Of a stretch of DNA of 64,000 nt, positions 34,694 to 43,571 are shown in pieces. Both the position numbers and the translations under genes were made by a program. The first letter of the stretch is position 1; each line of letters opens with the position of its first letter. The DNA lies in NCBI GenBank assembly GCA_963926475.1, contig CAWUXE010000007.1:124001-188000 (forward strand), given 5' to 3'. Origin of the DNA: UBA2040 sp002384725. GTDB taxonomy: Bacteria; Bacteroidota; Bacteroidia; Flavobacteriales_D; Crocinitomicaceae. Below the pieces are notes generated by a model, which saw nothing but the letters and a program-made list of their open reading frames with translations, had not been told where the DNA came from and did no database searches.

Positions 34694-36517
34694 TTATCCC
34701 AACATGGTATGACCCGTTGGATATTTATAATTTCTACTAATCACGCTTTTGCCCACCAAATACGCCAAGGTCAATGTTCCGACACGACCAATAAACATGG
34801 CTATCACAAGTACAATTTTACCAATAGGACTCAATTCTGCCGTCATCCCAGTTGATAAACCAACGGTACTAGCCGCCGACACATGCTCGAATACCAAATC
34901 CATAAAGTCATATCTTCCCGTAGCTAATAAATCGGCTTCGGAAATCGCCATAACAAATGGACCAATGATGTTTCCAGCAACGAAAAACATCATAATGGCA
35001 TATGCTTTTAACACCATTTCGTTGTCTATTGTTCGCTTGAAAAGTTCTGTATTTTTCTTACCGCGTATTGTCGAAATTACTGAAGCCCATATCACAGCAA
35101 AAGTTGAAGTACGAATACCCCCTCCAGCTGAACCTGAGGAAGCTCCAACGAACATTAAAAAGAGAAAAACGATTAAAACAGGTGTGCTCAAGGCCGCAGT
35201 ATCTACGACATTAAATCCAGCATTTCTGGTGGTCATGGACATGAATAAAGACGACATAAAATCGGAATAAAATGACTTGTGTGTCAAAGTATTGTTGTAT
35301 TCAAAAATAAAGAAGATAATTGCCCCAAACAGCAACAATCCTAATGTGAAATACAGAGAAATCTTGGTTCCAAATCCAATTGTCTTCCATGGAGTTTTCA
35401 TTCTTGCTCGTAATCGTTTGATTTCGAAAAGATCGAAAACATAGATCATCCCGAACCCTCCAAGGAAGAATAAGATCATGACCACAGTGTGGACGTAGGT
35501 GTTGTGAAGAACATCTGGGTGCATCATTCCGCCTTGTAAAGAAGAAAGTCCCGCATTGTTGAAGCCAGAAATACCGTGAAAAATAGAATGAAAAATACGC
35601 GTACTGTCGTCGGCAAAAATGCCTTTATCACCAAAACCGAGATAGAGTAAAATAATACCTATTACTTCGATCGCCGTCGCCCACAAGACAATTTTCGCCA
35701 ACATGGAATTGGCTTTTAAGATAGAGTCTTTGTTGACGAAATCTTCAATCATGGAGTGGTATTTGATTCCCACACCAAATTTAGCTACCACTAGCATTAA
35801 GGCACCAAAGGCGATGGTGTTTAGTCCGCCCAATTTCATCAAAATCATCACGACTACTTGTCCTTTCATGGTCAGTTCCTGCGAGATGTCGAAGGTCGTC
35901 AATCCGGTAACACTCACCGAAGACATGGACGTAAATAAAGCATCGATAAACCCGACACCGTTTACTGACATTTCAGGCAACATCAAGAAACCCGCTCCTA
36001 TAATAGTCATAAATGCAATAGAGAAGGTAAACAACCATCCAGGGTGTGCTTTTGCCCAAGGCTTAAAGTTTCGTTGCTTCACCAAATTGGTCATCATCAG
36101 AATAAAGATGAATAACTGAACAAAAATCATGGAAAAATCAGCAAACCTGGTGAAGCCCATGCTCGTAAAAATAGGTTCGATTAAAAAGGAGCCAGTAACG
36201 TTATAATAGACGCCTTCAACTATTAAAAGGACCAGTACACTAGCCTCGAACCAATTGGATCTTAAAAATTCAGGTACGTCAAATTGATAGACGATTTTCA
36301 CTAAAAACCGAATGATATAGAAAGCGAAACTGTATTGAAGTAATTTGAATGTAAATACGCTTTCTTCATCCGTTAAAGGGAATCCGTAATAATAAACGAG
36401 AACGCTTACAGAAAAAAGCGAGACCAGAACATAAAGAATATTTAAAGTCGCAAGAACTTTTGTCTTGGAATTGTATATCGTCAGATTGATCTTCTCGCGA
36501 AATTCCCTAATGTCCAT
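34694..36517 (-). CDS. TrkH/KtrB-family potassium uptake protein
   Basis: 607 residues with about 12 membrane helices. Pore loops of the SKT superfamily are visible: VSVTGLTTFDIS, GISGFNNAGLSSL, TTRNAGFNVVDTAAL and SAASTVGLSTGMTAE, each with the filter glycine. The first 140 residues form extra helices that the shorter KtrB lacks. It imports K+ (perhaps with Na+ or H+) and needs a TrkA/KtrA-type gating ring, which is not in the window. Its start overlaps rfaE1 by 11 bases and its stop is 7 nt before ubiE, so it is in the middle of an operon. Confidence 0.93.
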   Translation of the reverse strand: MDIREFREKINLTIYNSKTKVLATLNILYVLVSLFSVSVLVYYYGFPLTDEESVFTFKLLQYSFAFYIIRFLVKIVYQFDVPEFLRSNWFEASVLVLLIVEGVYYNVTGSFLIEPIFTSMGFTRFADFSMIFVQLFIFILMMTNLVKQRNFKPWAKAHPGWLFTFSIAFMTIIGAGFLMLPEMSVNGVGFIDALFTSMSSVSVTGLTTFDISQELTMKGQVVVMILMKLGGLNTIAFGALMLVVAKFGVGIKYHSMIEDFVNKDSILKANSMLAKIVLWATAIEVIGIILLYLGFGDKGIFADDSTRIFHSIFHGISGFNNAGLSSLQGGMMHPDVLHNTYVHTVVMILFFLGGFGMIYVFDLFEIKRLRARMKTPWKTIGFGTKISLYFTLGLLLFGAIIFFIFEYNNTLTHKSFYSDFMSSLFMSMTTRNAGFNVVDTAALSTPVLIVFLFLMFVGASSGSAGGGIRTSTFAVIWASVISTIRGKKNTELFKRTIDNEMVLKAYAIMMFFVAGNIIGPFVMAISEADLLATGRYDFMDLVFEHVSAASTVGLSTGMTAELSPIGKIVLVIAMFIGRVGTLTLAYLVGKSVISRNYKYPTGHTMLG

Positions 36518-37496
36518 TCAACTGATTTTCCACTTCCTCCAAAAGGAGATCTTTTTCGATGGCAACGACACCGCTGCTTTCGCAAACTAATCCACCAGCA
36601 ATATTGGCAATATTGGCCATTTGAACAGATGATAGTCCAGCTGCGAGACAGGCCGTTGCTACTGCAATAACTGTGTCACCCGCTCCACTCACATCCGCAA
36701 TATCACGCAAATGTGCACTTAGGTGTTCTCGTTGAATGCCTTCTTTAACGTAAACTCCTTTTTCGGAAAGGGTTACAAAGGTGATTTTGTTCTTCAATTC
36801 AGACTCCAAATCGATTACGGCTTGCTCGAACAAATGAAAATCTTTAAAATCGAAATCACTTTTCATTCCTTCTTTCAATTCTTTCAAATTGGGTTTGAAC
36901 ATAGTCACGTTTTTAAACGACAAAAAGTTCTCTTTCTTAGGATCTACCGTTGTAATAACGTTATTTTCATTGGCTATCTTGACAATTTCAGAAATAACTC
37001 GTTTTGTCAAAACACCTTTGTTGTAATCTTCTAGAATAATTGCATTGACACCACCTGAAATAGATTTTCTGACAGCTTCAATAAGTGCATTCTCTTCGTC
37101 GATGGTAATGTTATTCGTTTGTTCATTGTCAACACGTAAAAGATGCTGACTATTGCCAATAACACGTGTTTTTATTGTCGTAATGCGTTCTTTACTGTAT
37201 ACAACATTATCATTTTTAATATTTTTTTTCTGAAAAAGATTCGTCAATTTTTCGCCTGCCTCGTCTTTTCCAACAACTGAAATAATTTCTGCTTGAATTC
37301 CAAGGGCAACTAAATTCAATGCCACATTTGCAGCACCGCCTATACGATCTTCTCGTTTCGATAAGTTGATGATGGGAACTGGCGCTTCTGGACTAATTCT
37401 TGAAACTTCTCCCCATATATAGGCATCTACCATTACATCACCTACTACGGCAATTTTAAGGGAATTGAACTTCTGAAAAGCTTCTGCAACAGTCAT
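36507..37496 (-). CDS. rfaE1: D-glycero-beta-D-manno-heptose-7-phosphate kinase (PfkB family)
   Basis: 329 residues, kinase domain only; the nucleotidyltransferase half of the E. coli HldE is absent. Signatures: GDVMVDAYIWGEVSRISPEA near 18-37 (typical RfaE1), GGAANVALNLVALG near 53 and the PfkB motif DVSGAGDTVIAVA near 268 with the catalytic Asp. It phosphorylates heptose 7-phosphate at C1, whose product is the substrate of GmhB, a likely homologue of which is at 7290-7829. The pathway leads to ADP-heptose for LPS. Its ATG immediately follows the aminotransferase stop. Confidence 0.93.
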   Translation of the reverse strand: MTVAEAFQKFNSLKIAVVGDVMVDAYIWGEVSRISPEAPVPIINLSKREDRIGGAANVALNLVALGIQAEIISVVGKDEAGEKLTNLFQKKNIKNDNVVYSKERITTIKTRVIGNSQHLLRVDNEQTNNITIDEENALIEAVRKSISGGVNAIILEDYNKGVLTKRVISEIVKIANENNVITTVDPKKENFLSFKNVTMFKPNLKELKEGMKSDFDFKDFHLFEQAVIDLESELKNKITFVTLSEKGVYVKEGIQREHLSAHLRDIADVSGAGDTVIAVATACLAAGLSSVQMANIANIAGGLVCESSGVVAIEKDLLLEEVENQLNGH

Positions 37497-38690
37497 TTAT
37501 TTCAATTTGGCCAAGGCCGCTTTAATTCTATTTAAGGCTTCCGTTAATATATCCTCCGATGTAGCATACGAAAAACGAATACAATTGTTATCTCCAAAAG
37601 CTTCACCGGTAACAACAGCTACCAAAGCTTCCTCCAAAAGATACATACAAAGATCTGTCGCATTGTTGATTTTAACATCGCCGGTAGATTTTCCGAAGAA
37701 CGAACTAATATCTGGAAAAACATAAAATGCTCCTTTTGGCAAATTCGTTTTTACACCCGGTATTTCATTCAACATTTTTAAGACCAAATCGCGTCGGTTT
37801 TTAAATGCTTTAACCATGTCTGTTAATACCTCAGGGTCAGCTTCTACAGCCGCAATTGCCGCTCGTTGCGTAATACTGCATGTTGCAGATGTAAATTGAC
37901 CTTGAACTTTATCACAAGCTGTTACAATCTGTTTTGAAGCGCCGATATATCCCAATCTCCAACCTGTCATGGCCCAAGCCTTGGAAACACCATTTACGGT
38001 TACCACTTGGTCAAAAACCTCCGGGAACTGTGCTAAACTTTCGTGCTTTCCTTCAAAACGGATGTGCTCATAAATCTCATCACAAATAACCACCATTTGT
38101 GGATACTTTGCGATAACTTTTGCCAACCCCGCTAATTCCTCTTTGGTATATACCGACCCAGTTGGATTGCAAGGCGAAGAGAAAATCATCAACTTCGTTT
38201 TAGGAGTTATCGCAGCTTCTAATTGAACTGACGAAATTTTAAAATCACTTTCAATATCGGCTGAAACAATCACCGGAACTCCTTCGACAACTTTCACCAT
38301 TTCAATATACGAAACCCAATATGGTGCGGGAATGATTACCTCATCACCATGATTTACTATCGTCATCACAACATTGATGATCGATTGCTTGGCGCCTGTT
38401 GAAACGATAATATTTTCTTTCTGATAATTTAACCCATTGTCGCGTTGAAATTTGTTAGCAATTGCTTCACGCAAATCTTCGTATCCTGAAACAGGTGTGT
38501 ATTTCGAATAATTATCCTTAATGGCCTGTACAGCCTCGGTATTAATGAAATCTGGAGTGAAAAAATCTGGCTCTCCAAGTGATAAAGAAATCACATCCTT
38601 ACCCTCACTTTTTAATTCTCTACTCTTTTTTGACATGGCAATCGTTGCCGATTCCTCCATCGCCAAAACTCTATCCGCTAATTGAATCAT
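37497..38690 (-). CDS. PLP-dependent aminotransferase, aspartate aminotransferase-like
   Basis: 397 residues, class I fold type I. LSLGEPDFFTPDFI near 36, VSTGAKQSIINVV near 97, FSSPCNPTGSVYTKEE near 168, CDEIYEHIRF near 200 and the PLP lysine in NGVSKAWAMTGWRLGY near 233. The C-terminal arginine is in CIRFSYATS. The closest type is the 1A-gamma aspartate/prephenate aminotransferase. It heads the run 38690-31655 and has a TAGCTTTG promoter. Confidence 0.93.
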   Translation of the reverse strand: MIQLADRVLAMEESATIAMSKKSRELKSEGKDVISLSLGEPDFFTPDFINTEAVQAIKDNYSKYTPVSGYEDLREAIANKFQRDNGLNYQKENIIVSTGAKQSIINVVMTIVNHGDEVIIPAPYWVSYIEMVKVVEGVPVIVSADIESDFKISSVQLEAAITPKTKLMIFSSPCNPTGSVYTKEELAGLAKVIAKYPQMVVICDEIYEHIRFEGKHESLAQFPEVFDQVVTVNGVSKAWAMTGWRLGYIGASKQIVTACDKVQGQFTSATCSITQRAAIAAVEADPEVLTDMVKAFKNRRDLVLKMLNEIPGVKTNLPKGAFYVFPDISSFFGKSTGDVKINNATDLCMYLLEEALVAVVTGEAFGDNNCIRFSYATSEDILTEALNRIKAALAKLK

Positions 38691-38713
38691 TTAAAAACGC
38701 TTTTAACTATGTG

Positions 38714-38721
38714 CAAAGCTA
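38714..38721 (-). promoter_or_regulatory. -7 element TAGCTTTG of the aminotransferase-rfaE1-trkH-ubiE-porT-FAD run
   Basis: A TAnnTTTG match 23 nt before the ATG at 38690. The six downstream genes have gaps from -11 to 39 nt and no terminator, so this is probably their common promoter. Confidence 0.6.
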
Positions 38722-38850
38722 ATCATTCACATAGTACTTGAAAAGTAAAATGAGATTTTTTATCCTATACAAATGTTTGAAAAATGACAAAGCTAATGCA
38801 TGATGGAAGTATAAAAAAAATTAATTTAGCGTTCAAGTGCAAGCTGGTAT

Positions 38851-39666
38851 ATGAAAGAAAAAAAGTTTATTGATATTCGACAGCTTATTGAAAGTAAAAA
38901 TCCAAGATTACTTAAGTGGTTACCTGGATTTGTAATTGGCTATCTAAAACGTATTTTACATCAGAAGGATATTAACCAATTTATGGCGGATCATCCCGAC
39001 GCGCACGATGATCAATTTTGCGATGATGTTATGGCTTATTTGAACATCAAAGTAGTTATCAATGGTCTGGAAAACCTACCAAAAGAGGGTAAACTCGTAT
39101 TGGCAATGAATCACCCACTTGGTGGAATGGACGCTATAGCCTTAGTTTCTGCTCTGCGAAAAACACGTACAGATTTAAAGTTTATTGTAAACGACTTGTT
39201 GCTGAACCTCAACCGAATGAATGGTTTATTTCTGGGCGTTGATAAACATGGAAAGAACAGCCAAAGTAAACGTGGACAAATTTCTGAGCTTTTTGCTAGC
39301 GATTTCTTGGTTTGTATTTTCCCCGCAGGACTAGTTAGTAGAAAAATAAACGGACAAGTAAGAGATTTGGAATGGAAAAAAACATTCTTGACTTTGTCGA
39401 AAGAAAATAATCGATTAATTGTACCGATGCACATTGATGGTCATTTGAGCAATTTCTTTTATCGTTTGGCAAATTTCAGAACCAAAATCGGAATAAAGGC
39501 GAATATTGAAATGCTTTATTTATCCAATGAATTGTTTAAATTAAGGCACTCAACCATCATTATGACGATTGGTAAACCAATTTCTTCCATTGATTTACCA
39601 GACACTAACGATAGAAAACAAGCCGAATTTGTGAAACAACGATTGTACGAATTGGAGAAAAAATAA
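38851..39666 (+). CDS. PlsC-type acyltransferase (candidate glycine/aminolipid O-acyltransferase)
   Basis: 271 residues. The acyltransferase block I NHPLGGMDAIALV (H..G.D variant of HX4D) is near residue 89, the FPAGLVSRK substrate motif near 152 and RLIVPMHIDG near 189. It transfers an acyl chain to a hydroxyl at the inner membrane. It lies 1 nt before a GNAT-type N-acyltransferase, the same two activities as OlsA/OlsB for ornithine lipids or GlsA/GlsB for glycine lipids in Bacteroides. Here the O-acyltransferase gene comes first. The aminolipid made is an inference from the pair. Confidence 0.85.
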   Translation: MKEKKFIDIRQLIESKNPRLLKWLPGFVIGYLKRILHQKDINQFMADHPDAHDDQFCDDVMAYLNIKVVINGLENLPKEGKLVLAMNHPLGGMDAIALVSALRKTRTDLKFIVNDLLLNLNRMNGLFLGVDKHGKNSQSKRGQISELFASDFLVCIFPAGLVSRKINGQVRDLEWKKTFLTLSKENNRLIVPMHIDGHLSNFFYRLANFRTKIGIKANIEMLYLSNELFKLRHSTIIMTIGKPISSIDLPDTNDRKQAEFVKQRLYELEKK

Positions 39667-39667
39667 A

Positions 39668-40591
39668 ATGGACGAACAAAAAATTATTGATCCGATTGAT
39701 CGAGAAATTCTGAAAAAGGAATTGAATGCTGATCGATTTCTTCGTACAACCCGAAAAGGTGAAAACGAAATCTATTGCGTAAACATTCACAATTCACCGA
39801 ATGTAATTCAAGAAATAGGCCGCTTGCGCGAGGTTACTTTTCGTCATGCTGGCGGAGGTACGGGAAAATCCGTGGATCTCGATCATTTTGACACAGATGA
39901 AATTTGCTATGACCAATTGATTGTTTGGTCGCCGGAAGATGAAGAAATTGTCGGTGGATATCGTTTTATAGAGTGCGCGGATGCCTTGAAAGACTTGCCT
40001 GAACAAATTCATCTTTCAACGGCACATTATTTCCGTTTTTCTGAAAAATTTATTACTGATTATCTTCCTCATACGATCGAATTAGGACGCTCATGGGTGC
40101 AACCGAATTTTCAACCTTCGGTCAATCCCCGTAAAGGACTTTTTGCTTTGGACAATATTTGGGACGGACTTGGAGCGATTGTAAGAACGGGCAGTCATCT
40201 TAAGTATTTCTTTGGAAAAGTAACCATGTATCCTAAATATAATCAAGAATGTCGGAATATTCTATTGTATTTCATGCATTTGTATTTCCCAGATAAAGAG
40301 GAATTGATGCGACCCTATCAACCTCTTTTGATTGCACATGCTCAAATGAGTTACACGCAATTATTTTCTGGCGAAGACTTTAAAGAAGATTTTAAAATCT
40401 TGAACAGCTATTTAAGAGAACGAGGCGAGTTTGTTCCACCATTGGTGAATATCTACATGAATCTTTCTCCAACAATGAAAACTTTCGGCACTGCGGTTAA
40501 TCCGGATTTTGGAAATGTAGAAGAAACTGGAATACTGGTGACTTTTGACGATATTTACGATGAAAAGAAAGAAAGACATGTCAATTACTAA
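39668..40591 (+). CDS. GNAT-fold N-acyltransferase (OlsB/GlsB-like, hemolysin family)
   Basis: 307 residues. It carries the Acetyltransf_5 features: IQEIGRLREVTFRHAGGGTG near 41, DEEIVGGYRFIEC near 95, the long signature ELGRSWVQPNFQPSVNPRKG near 139, then LDNIWDGLGAIV and FGKVTMYPKYNQECRNILLY. The family joins a 3-hydroxyacyl chain from acyl-ACP to an amino acid amine, the first step of ornithine- or glycine-lipid synthesis; the upstream PlsC-like protein would add the second chain. The coding end overlaps the DUF4159 gene. Confidence 0.87.
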   Translation: MDEQKIIDPIDREILKKELNADRFLRTTRKGENEIYCVNIHNSPNVIQEIGRLREVTFRHAGGGTGKSVDLDHFDTDEICYDQLIVWSPEDEEIVGGYRFIECADALKDLPEQIHLSTAHYFRFSEKFITDYLPHTIELGRSWVQPNFQPSVNPRKGLFALDNIWDGLGAIVRTGSHLKYFFGKVTMYPKYNQECRNILLYFMHLYFPDKEELMRPYQPLLIAHAQMSYTQLFSGEDFKEDFKILNSYLRERGEFVPPLVNIYMNLSPTMKTFGTAVNPDFGNVEETGILVTFDDIYDEKKERHVNY

Positions 40592-41231
40592 GTTTTTATT
40601 CATTTTTTTCATCGTTTTTGGAATTCAGGCGCAAGCACAAGATTCATATCAAGTTGCTTTTTTGAAATACAACGGCGGCGGCGATTACTACGCCAACCCA
40701 ACTTCTTTGCCCAACTTGGTTATCTTCTGCAATTCAAACCTAGGGACGAAAATAGCGAAGAGTGTTCCATACGTAGATGTTGCCTCGGCAGATTTGTTCC
40801 TCTACCCTTTTGTTCACATGACGGGGCACGGGAATGTTGTTTTTTCTCAAGCTGAAGCGGACAACCTACGAACGTATTTGTACTCTGGTGGATTTCTGCA
40901 CATCGACGACAATTACGGCATGGATGAATTCATTCGCGTTGAAATCAAAAAGCTTTTCCCAAACAAGGAGTTGATCGAATTACCACCCAATCATCCTATT
41001 TTTCATCAGAAATATGATTTTAATGGTTTACCAAAAATTCACGAGCACGACGACAAACGAGCACAAGCTTTCGCCATTATTGAAAATGGACGTGTGATTT
41101 GTTTGTATACCTATGAAGCCGATTTAGGCGATGGATGGGAAGACTCTGCTGTGCACAATGACTCTCCTTTGAAGAGAGCTCAGGCCTTACAAATGGGCGC
41201 AAATATTTTGATGTATGCTTTCATGAAGTAA
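40560..41231 (+). CDS. DUF4159 domain protein, exported
   Basis: About 223 residues. Starts at ATG 40560 (MKRKKDMSITKF) or 40578 are both compatible with the signal peptide FLFIFFIVFGIQAQA; a TTG at 40545 seems too early. The DUF4159 domain follows with FLKYNGGGDYYANPTSLPNL, YPFVHMTGHGNVVFS, YLYSGGFLHIDDNYGMDEF and DLGDGWEDSAVHND, a flavodoxin/GATase-like fold of unknown function. The frame overlaps the end of the N-acyltransferase gene by 14-32 bases, so it is translationally coupled to the lipid pair and may assist it. Confidence 0.85.
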   Translation: MKRKKDMSITKFLFIFFIVFGIQAQAQDSYQVAFLKYNGGGDYYANPTSLPNLVIFCNSNLGTKIAKSVPYVDVASADLFLYPFVHMTGHGNVVFSQAEADNLRTYLYSGGFLHIDDNYGMDEFIRVEIKKLFPNKELIELPPNHPIFHQKYDFNGLPKIHEHDDKRAQAFAIIENGRVICLYTYEADLGDGWEDSAVHNDSPLKRAQALQMGANILMYAFMK

Positions 41232-41241
41232 TAGTTGGTTG

Positions 41242-41973
41242 TTATTGAACGACAAAAAAGGCGTTTTCAGATCCAATGCGAATCATATATTTTCCTTTTC
41301 CCAATTGATTGACAGAAACTATTGTGAATTGATTGTTCAACTTGCTTTTCGTAACTTTTTCCGTCACATTCCTGCCGAGCGCATCAAAAACGAAAATATC
41401 GTTCTGATTCAATCCATTTTTCTGAATTGACATGACATCTGAAGTTGGATTTGGAAAAACCTTTATTCCTTTGATTTCCGATTCAAGCGCCACAGAAACA
41501 ATATTGAAAACTTCTTTTTTTCCATCAAAATCCGTTTGTGAAAGTCGAAAATAGGTTTGTTCAGTTCTAAGCGATCTATCTTGAGCTGAATAGGCCAAAA
41601 CAGGTTGAGAATTTCCTGCTCCAGTGACACGCAAGATTATTTCCCAATTGTCGTTTGCCGTGCTTTTTTCTATTTCGAAATAAGCGTTTTTTAATTCCGA
41701 GGAAGTGAGCCAATTTAAAAGAACTGTATTGTCTACTGATAATTCGGCGGTGAAGGAGATGGGTTGGATGTGAAGAACAGTAACCGTTGTACCTAATGGA
41801 ATACTAGTTTGGAAATCAATTCCACCATCAATACTTTGATCTCCGCCGCCATCTTCGCAACCTCAATTTGTTGGATTGGCTAATTGTGCTGCACATGGTC
41901 CAACTGCTAACGAACATGGTGTTGATGGGATATAAACACAAACATCATCATCGCCAGTTACGACCTTTTTCAT
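41242..41973 (-). pseudogene. Broken secreted protein with T9SS type A sorting domain
   Basis: The open part (from 41634) ends with the T9SS domain FPNPTSDVMSIQKNGLNQND and GKYMIRIGSENAFFVVQ. The same frame continues upstream without Met: VDNTVLLNWLTSSELKNAYF, the fibronectin-like domain that precedes such sorting domains, then GGIDFQTSIPLGTTV. TGA at 41863-41865 breaks it; beyond lies CVYIPSTPCSLAVGPCAAQL back to ATG 41973. There is no signal peptide, and a terminator occupies the sequence further up, so the 5' part is lost. An N-terminally deleted, stop-containing remnant of a T9SS cargo gene. Confidence 0.75.
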
Positions 41974-41995
41974 GACTTTTCGAAAACATGATCAC

Positions 41996-42040
41996 AAAAA
42001 AACGAGTCCTTCCAAATGTTATCGGAACGACTCGTTTTTT
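41996..42040 (-). terminator. Rho-independent terminator after the ECF sigma gene
   Basis: ACGAGTC-TTCC and GGAA-GACTCGT arms with one C/C mismatch and a 10-nt loop, flanked by A and T runs. It is 19 nt past the sigma gene stop and also symmetrical enough to work on the plus strand. Confidence 0.9.
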
Positions 42041-42058
42041 GTATTTTAATTTAAATTT

Positions 42059-42658
42059 CTATGCGAAATCTAATGCGATATTATTTTCTTTCATGATCTT
42101 ACGCAAGTTGATGAGTGCATATCGCATACGACCAAGTGCCGTATTGATGGAAATTTCTTTCGCTTCGGCTATATCTTTGAAACTCATATCTTGAAACAAG
42201 CGCATCACCAAAATCTCTTTTTGAGCTGCCGGAAGGTGGTCGATTAATTCAACCGCTTGTTTCTCCATTTCCTCTTTTGTGATAACTTCCTCGATACTCG
42301 AATCTTCCAACTTTAAAGTATGAAAAATATTATAATCATCCGATTTGGAAGAGCTCTCTGAAATCAATTTGATTTTCTTGTTGCGACGGAAATGGTCGAT
42401 CACCATGTTTTGCGCGATACGCAATGCCCAAGGTAAAAACTTACCTTCCTCCTTATAATTCCCTAATTTCATCGTGTTGATGATTTTGATAAACACCTCC
42501 TGGAAAATATCTTCAGCCAAAGCTGGATTTTTAATTTTCAAATAGATAGAACGGTAAACACGATCTTTATGCCTAAGCATAAGCGTTTCGAATGCTTTTT
42601 CACTACCGTTAATATATTGAGATACTAAAACGCTGTCATCTTGTTCTTTCAAAGACAT
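42059..42658 (-). CDS. ECF-type RNA polymerase sigma-70 factor
   Basis: 199 residues from ATG 42658 (MSLKEQDDSVLVSQYINGSE); upstream Mets at 42667 and 42688 are less likely because the sigma-2 domain begins right here. Region 2 includes FETLMLRHKDRVYRSIYLKI, NPALAEDIFQEVFIKIINTM and PWALRIAQNMVIDHFRR; region 4 shows LPAAQKEILVMRLFQDMSFK then ISINTALGRMRYALINLRK. No anti-sigma gene is adjacent, as is frequent for this widespread Bacteroidota group. The regulon is unknown. Confidence 0.93.
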   Translation of the reverse strand: MSLKEQDDSVLVSQYINGSEKAFETLMLRHKDRVYRSIYLKIKNPALAEDIFQEVFIKIINTMKLGNYKEEGKFLPWALRIAQNMVIDHFRRNKKIKLISESSSKSDDYNIFHTLKLEDSSIEEVITKEEMEKQAVELIDHLPAAQKEILVMRLFQDMSFKDIAEAKEISINTALGRMRYALINLRKIMKENNIALDFA

Positions 42659-42821
42659 AGTATACATTTTTAACTTGTTAATAACCAATAATTTAAATCA
42701 AGTGTAAAAATGTATCTATACGCGTTTTGTTTTTTGTTTGAATTGCTAATGTATGACAATGCTTCGGAACTGCCAAATAAAATTAAAATATATATTCTTT
42801 GTGATTTCCTGAAACTCCCAA

Positions 42822-43490
42822 TTAAAAGGCAAATCCAATCTTTACACCCAATGTCAACCAAGGACGAAGTCTTTTTGAATCAACAATGGCAAATTCTGTT
42901 TGACCCGTATTTGGGTTGTAAACATCGGTATATCGACTGTATTTATTTGCTGCTACACCCACTCCACCAAAGTAATCGATGAAAATTTTATCGTCAAAAA
43001 AGTACACGTACCCGACAGATATTCTGAAATTTGCACGTGATTTTGATTCTTCGATTGGAGCACTAAATGGTGACCCTCCGAATTCTGAATGATAGTATCT
43101 ATATTTAAATTCTGGAGCAAAATAAAACTCATCAGATGCAGCATAAGGGTAATATCTAAATCCTAAACCAAAACTGTACCCCAACAATGAAGTTTTAGTA
43201 TCATCGACAAAGAAACCTTCATCTTCAAAAAGCACAGAGCCCATATAATCATCAATAGTCATTCCCAATCCAAACTCTGCAGAAATGTTCTTTCCAAGTA
43301 CTCTTTCATAATACAAACTAATATCTCCAGTAAAAGGCTCCAATAAGCTTAATTTTACTAGGTTTTTAGCCGTATTATTTACTTCCATTTTTTCGGATTG
43401 ATTAAATACAACAACTTTTGGTTCGTCCTGCGAATACGCGATTTGACAAACACTAACAAGCAGGGCGAAGAGAAGGACTATTTTTTTCAT
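42822..43490 (-). CDS. Outer-membrane beta-barrel protein (DUF3575-like)
   Basis: 222 residues with a signal peptide (MKKIVLLFALLVSVCQIAYS). KNLVKLSLLEPFTGDISLYY and GKNISAEFGLGMTIDDY, then GYSFGLGFRYYPYAASDEFY, NFRISVGYVYFFDDKIFI and the end WLTLGVKIGFAF give an eight-strand barrel pattern with a terminal Phe. The LEPF.GD..LYYER strand is typical of DUF3575. Function unknown. It has its own TATATTTG promoter; 131 bases of AT-rich DNA without a gene separate it from the sigma gene ORF start region. Confidence 0.82.
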   Translation of the reverse strand: MKKIVLLFALLVSVCQIAYSQDEPKVVVFNQSEKMEVNNTAKNLVKLSLLEPFTGDISLYYERVLGKNISAEFGLGMTIDDYMGSVLFEDEGFFVDDTKTSLLGYSFGLGFRYYPYAASDEFYFAPEFKYRYYHSEFGGSPFSAPIEESKSRANFRISVGYVYFFDDKIFIDYFGGVGVAANKYSRYTDVYNPNTGQTEFAIVDSKRLRPWLTLGVKIGFAF

Positions 43491-43533
43491 GGAGGTTAAA
43501 TGGTAAGTAGATTATTAAATTATTATCTTCGAA

Positions 43534-43541
43534 CAAATATA
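43534..43541 (-). promoter_or_regulatory. -7 element TATATTTG of the DUF3575-like gene
   Basis: A TAnnTTTG match on the minus strand, 43 nt before the ATG at 43490. It lies in the 81-base divergent space shared with the unknown secreted protein gene at 43572. Confidence 0.55.
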
Positions 43542-43571
43542 AATATTTTACTTAATTGAACTTACTAAATT

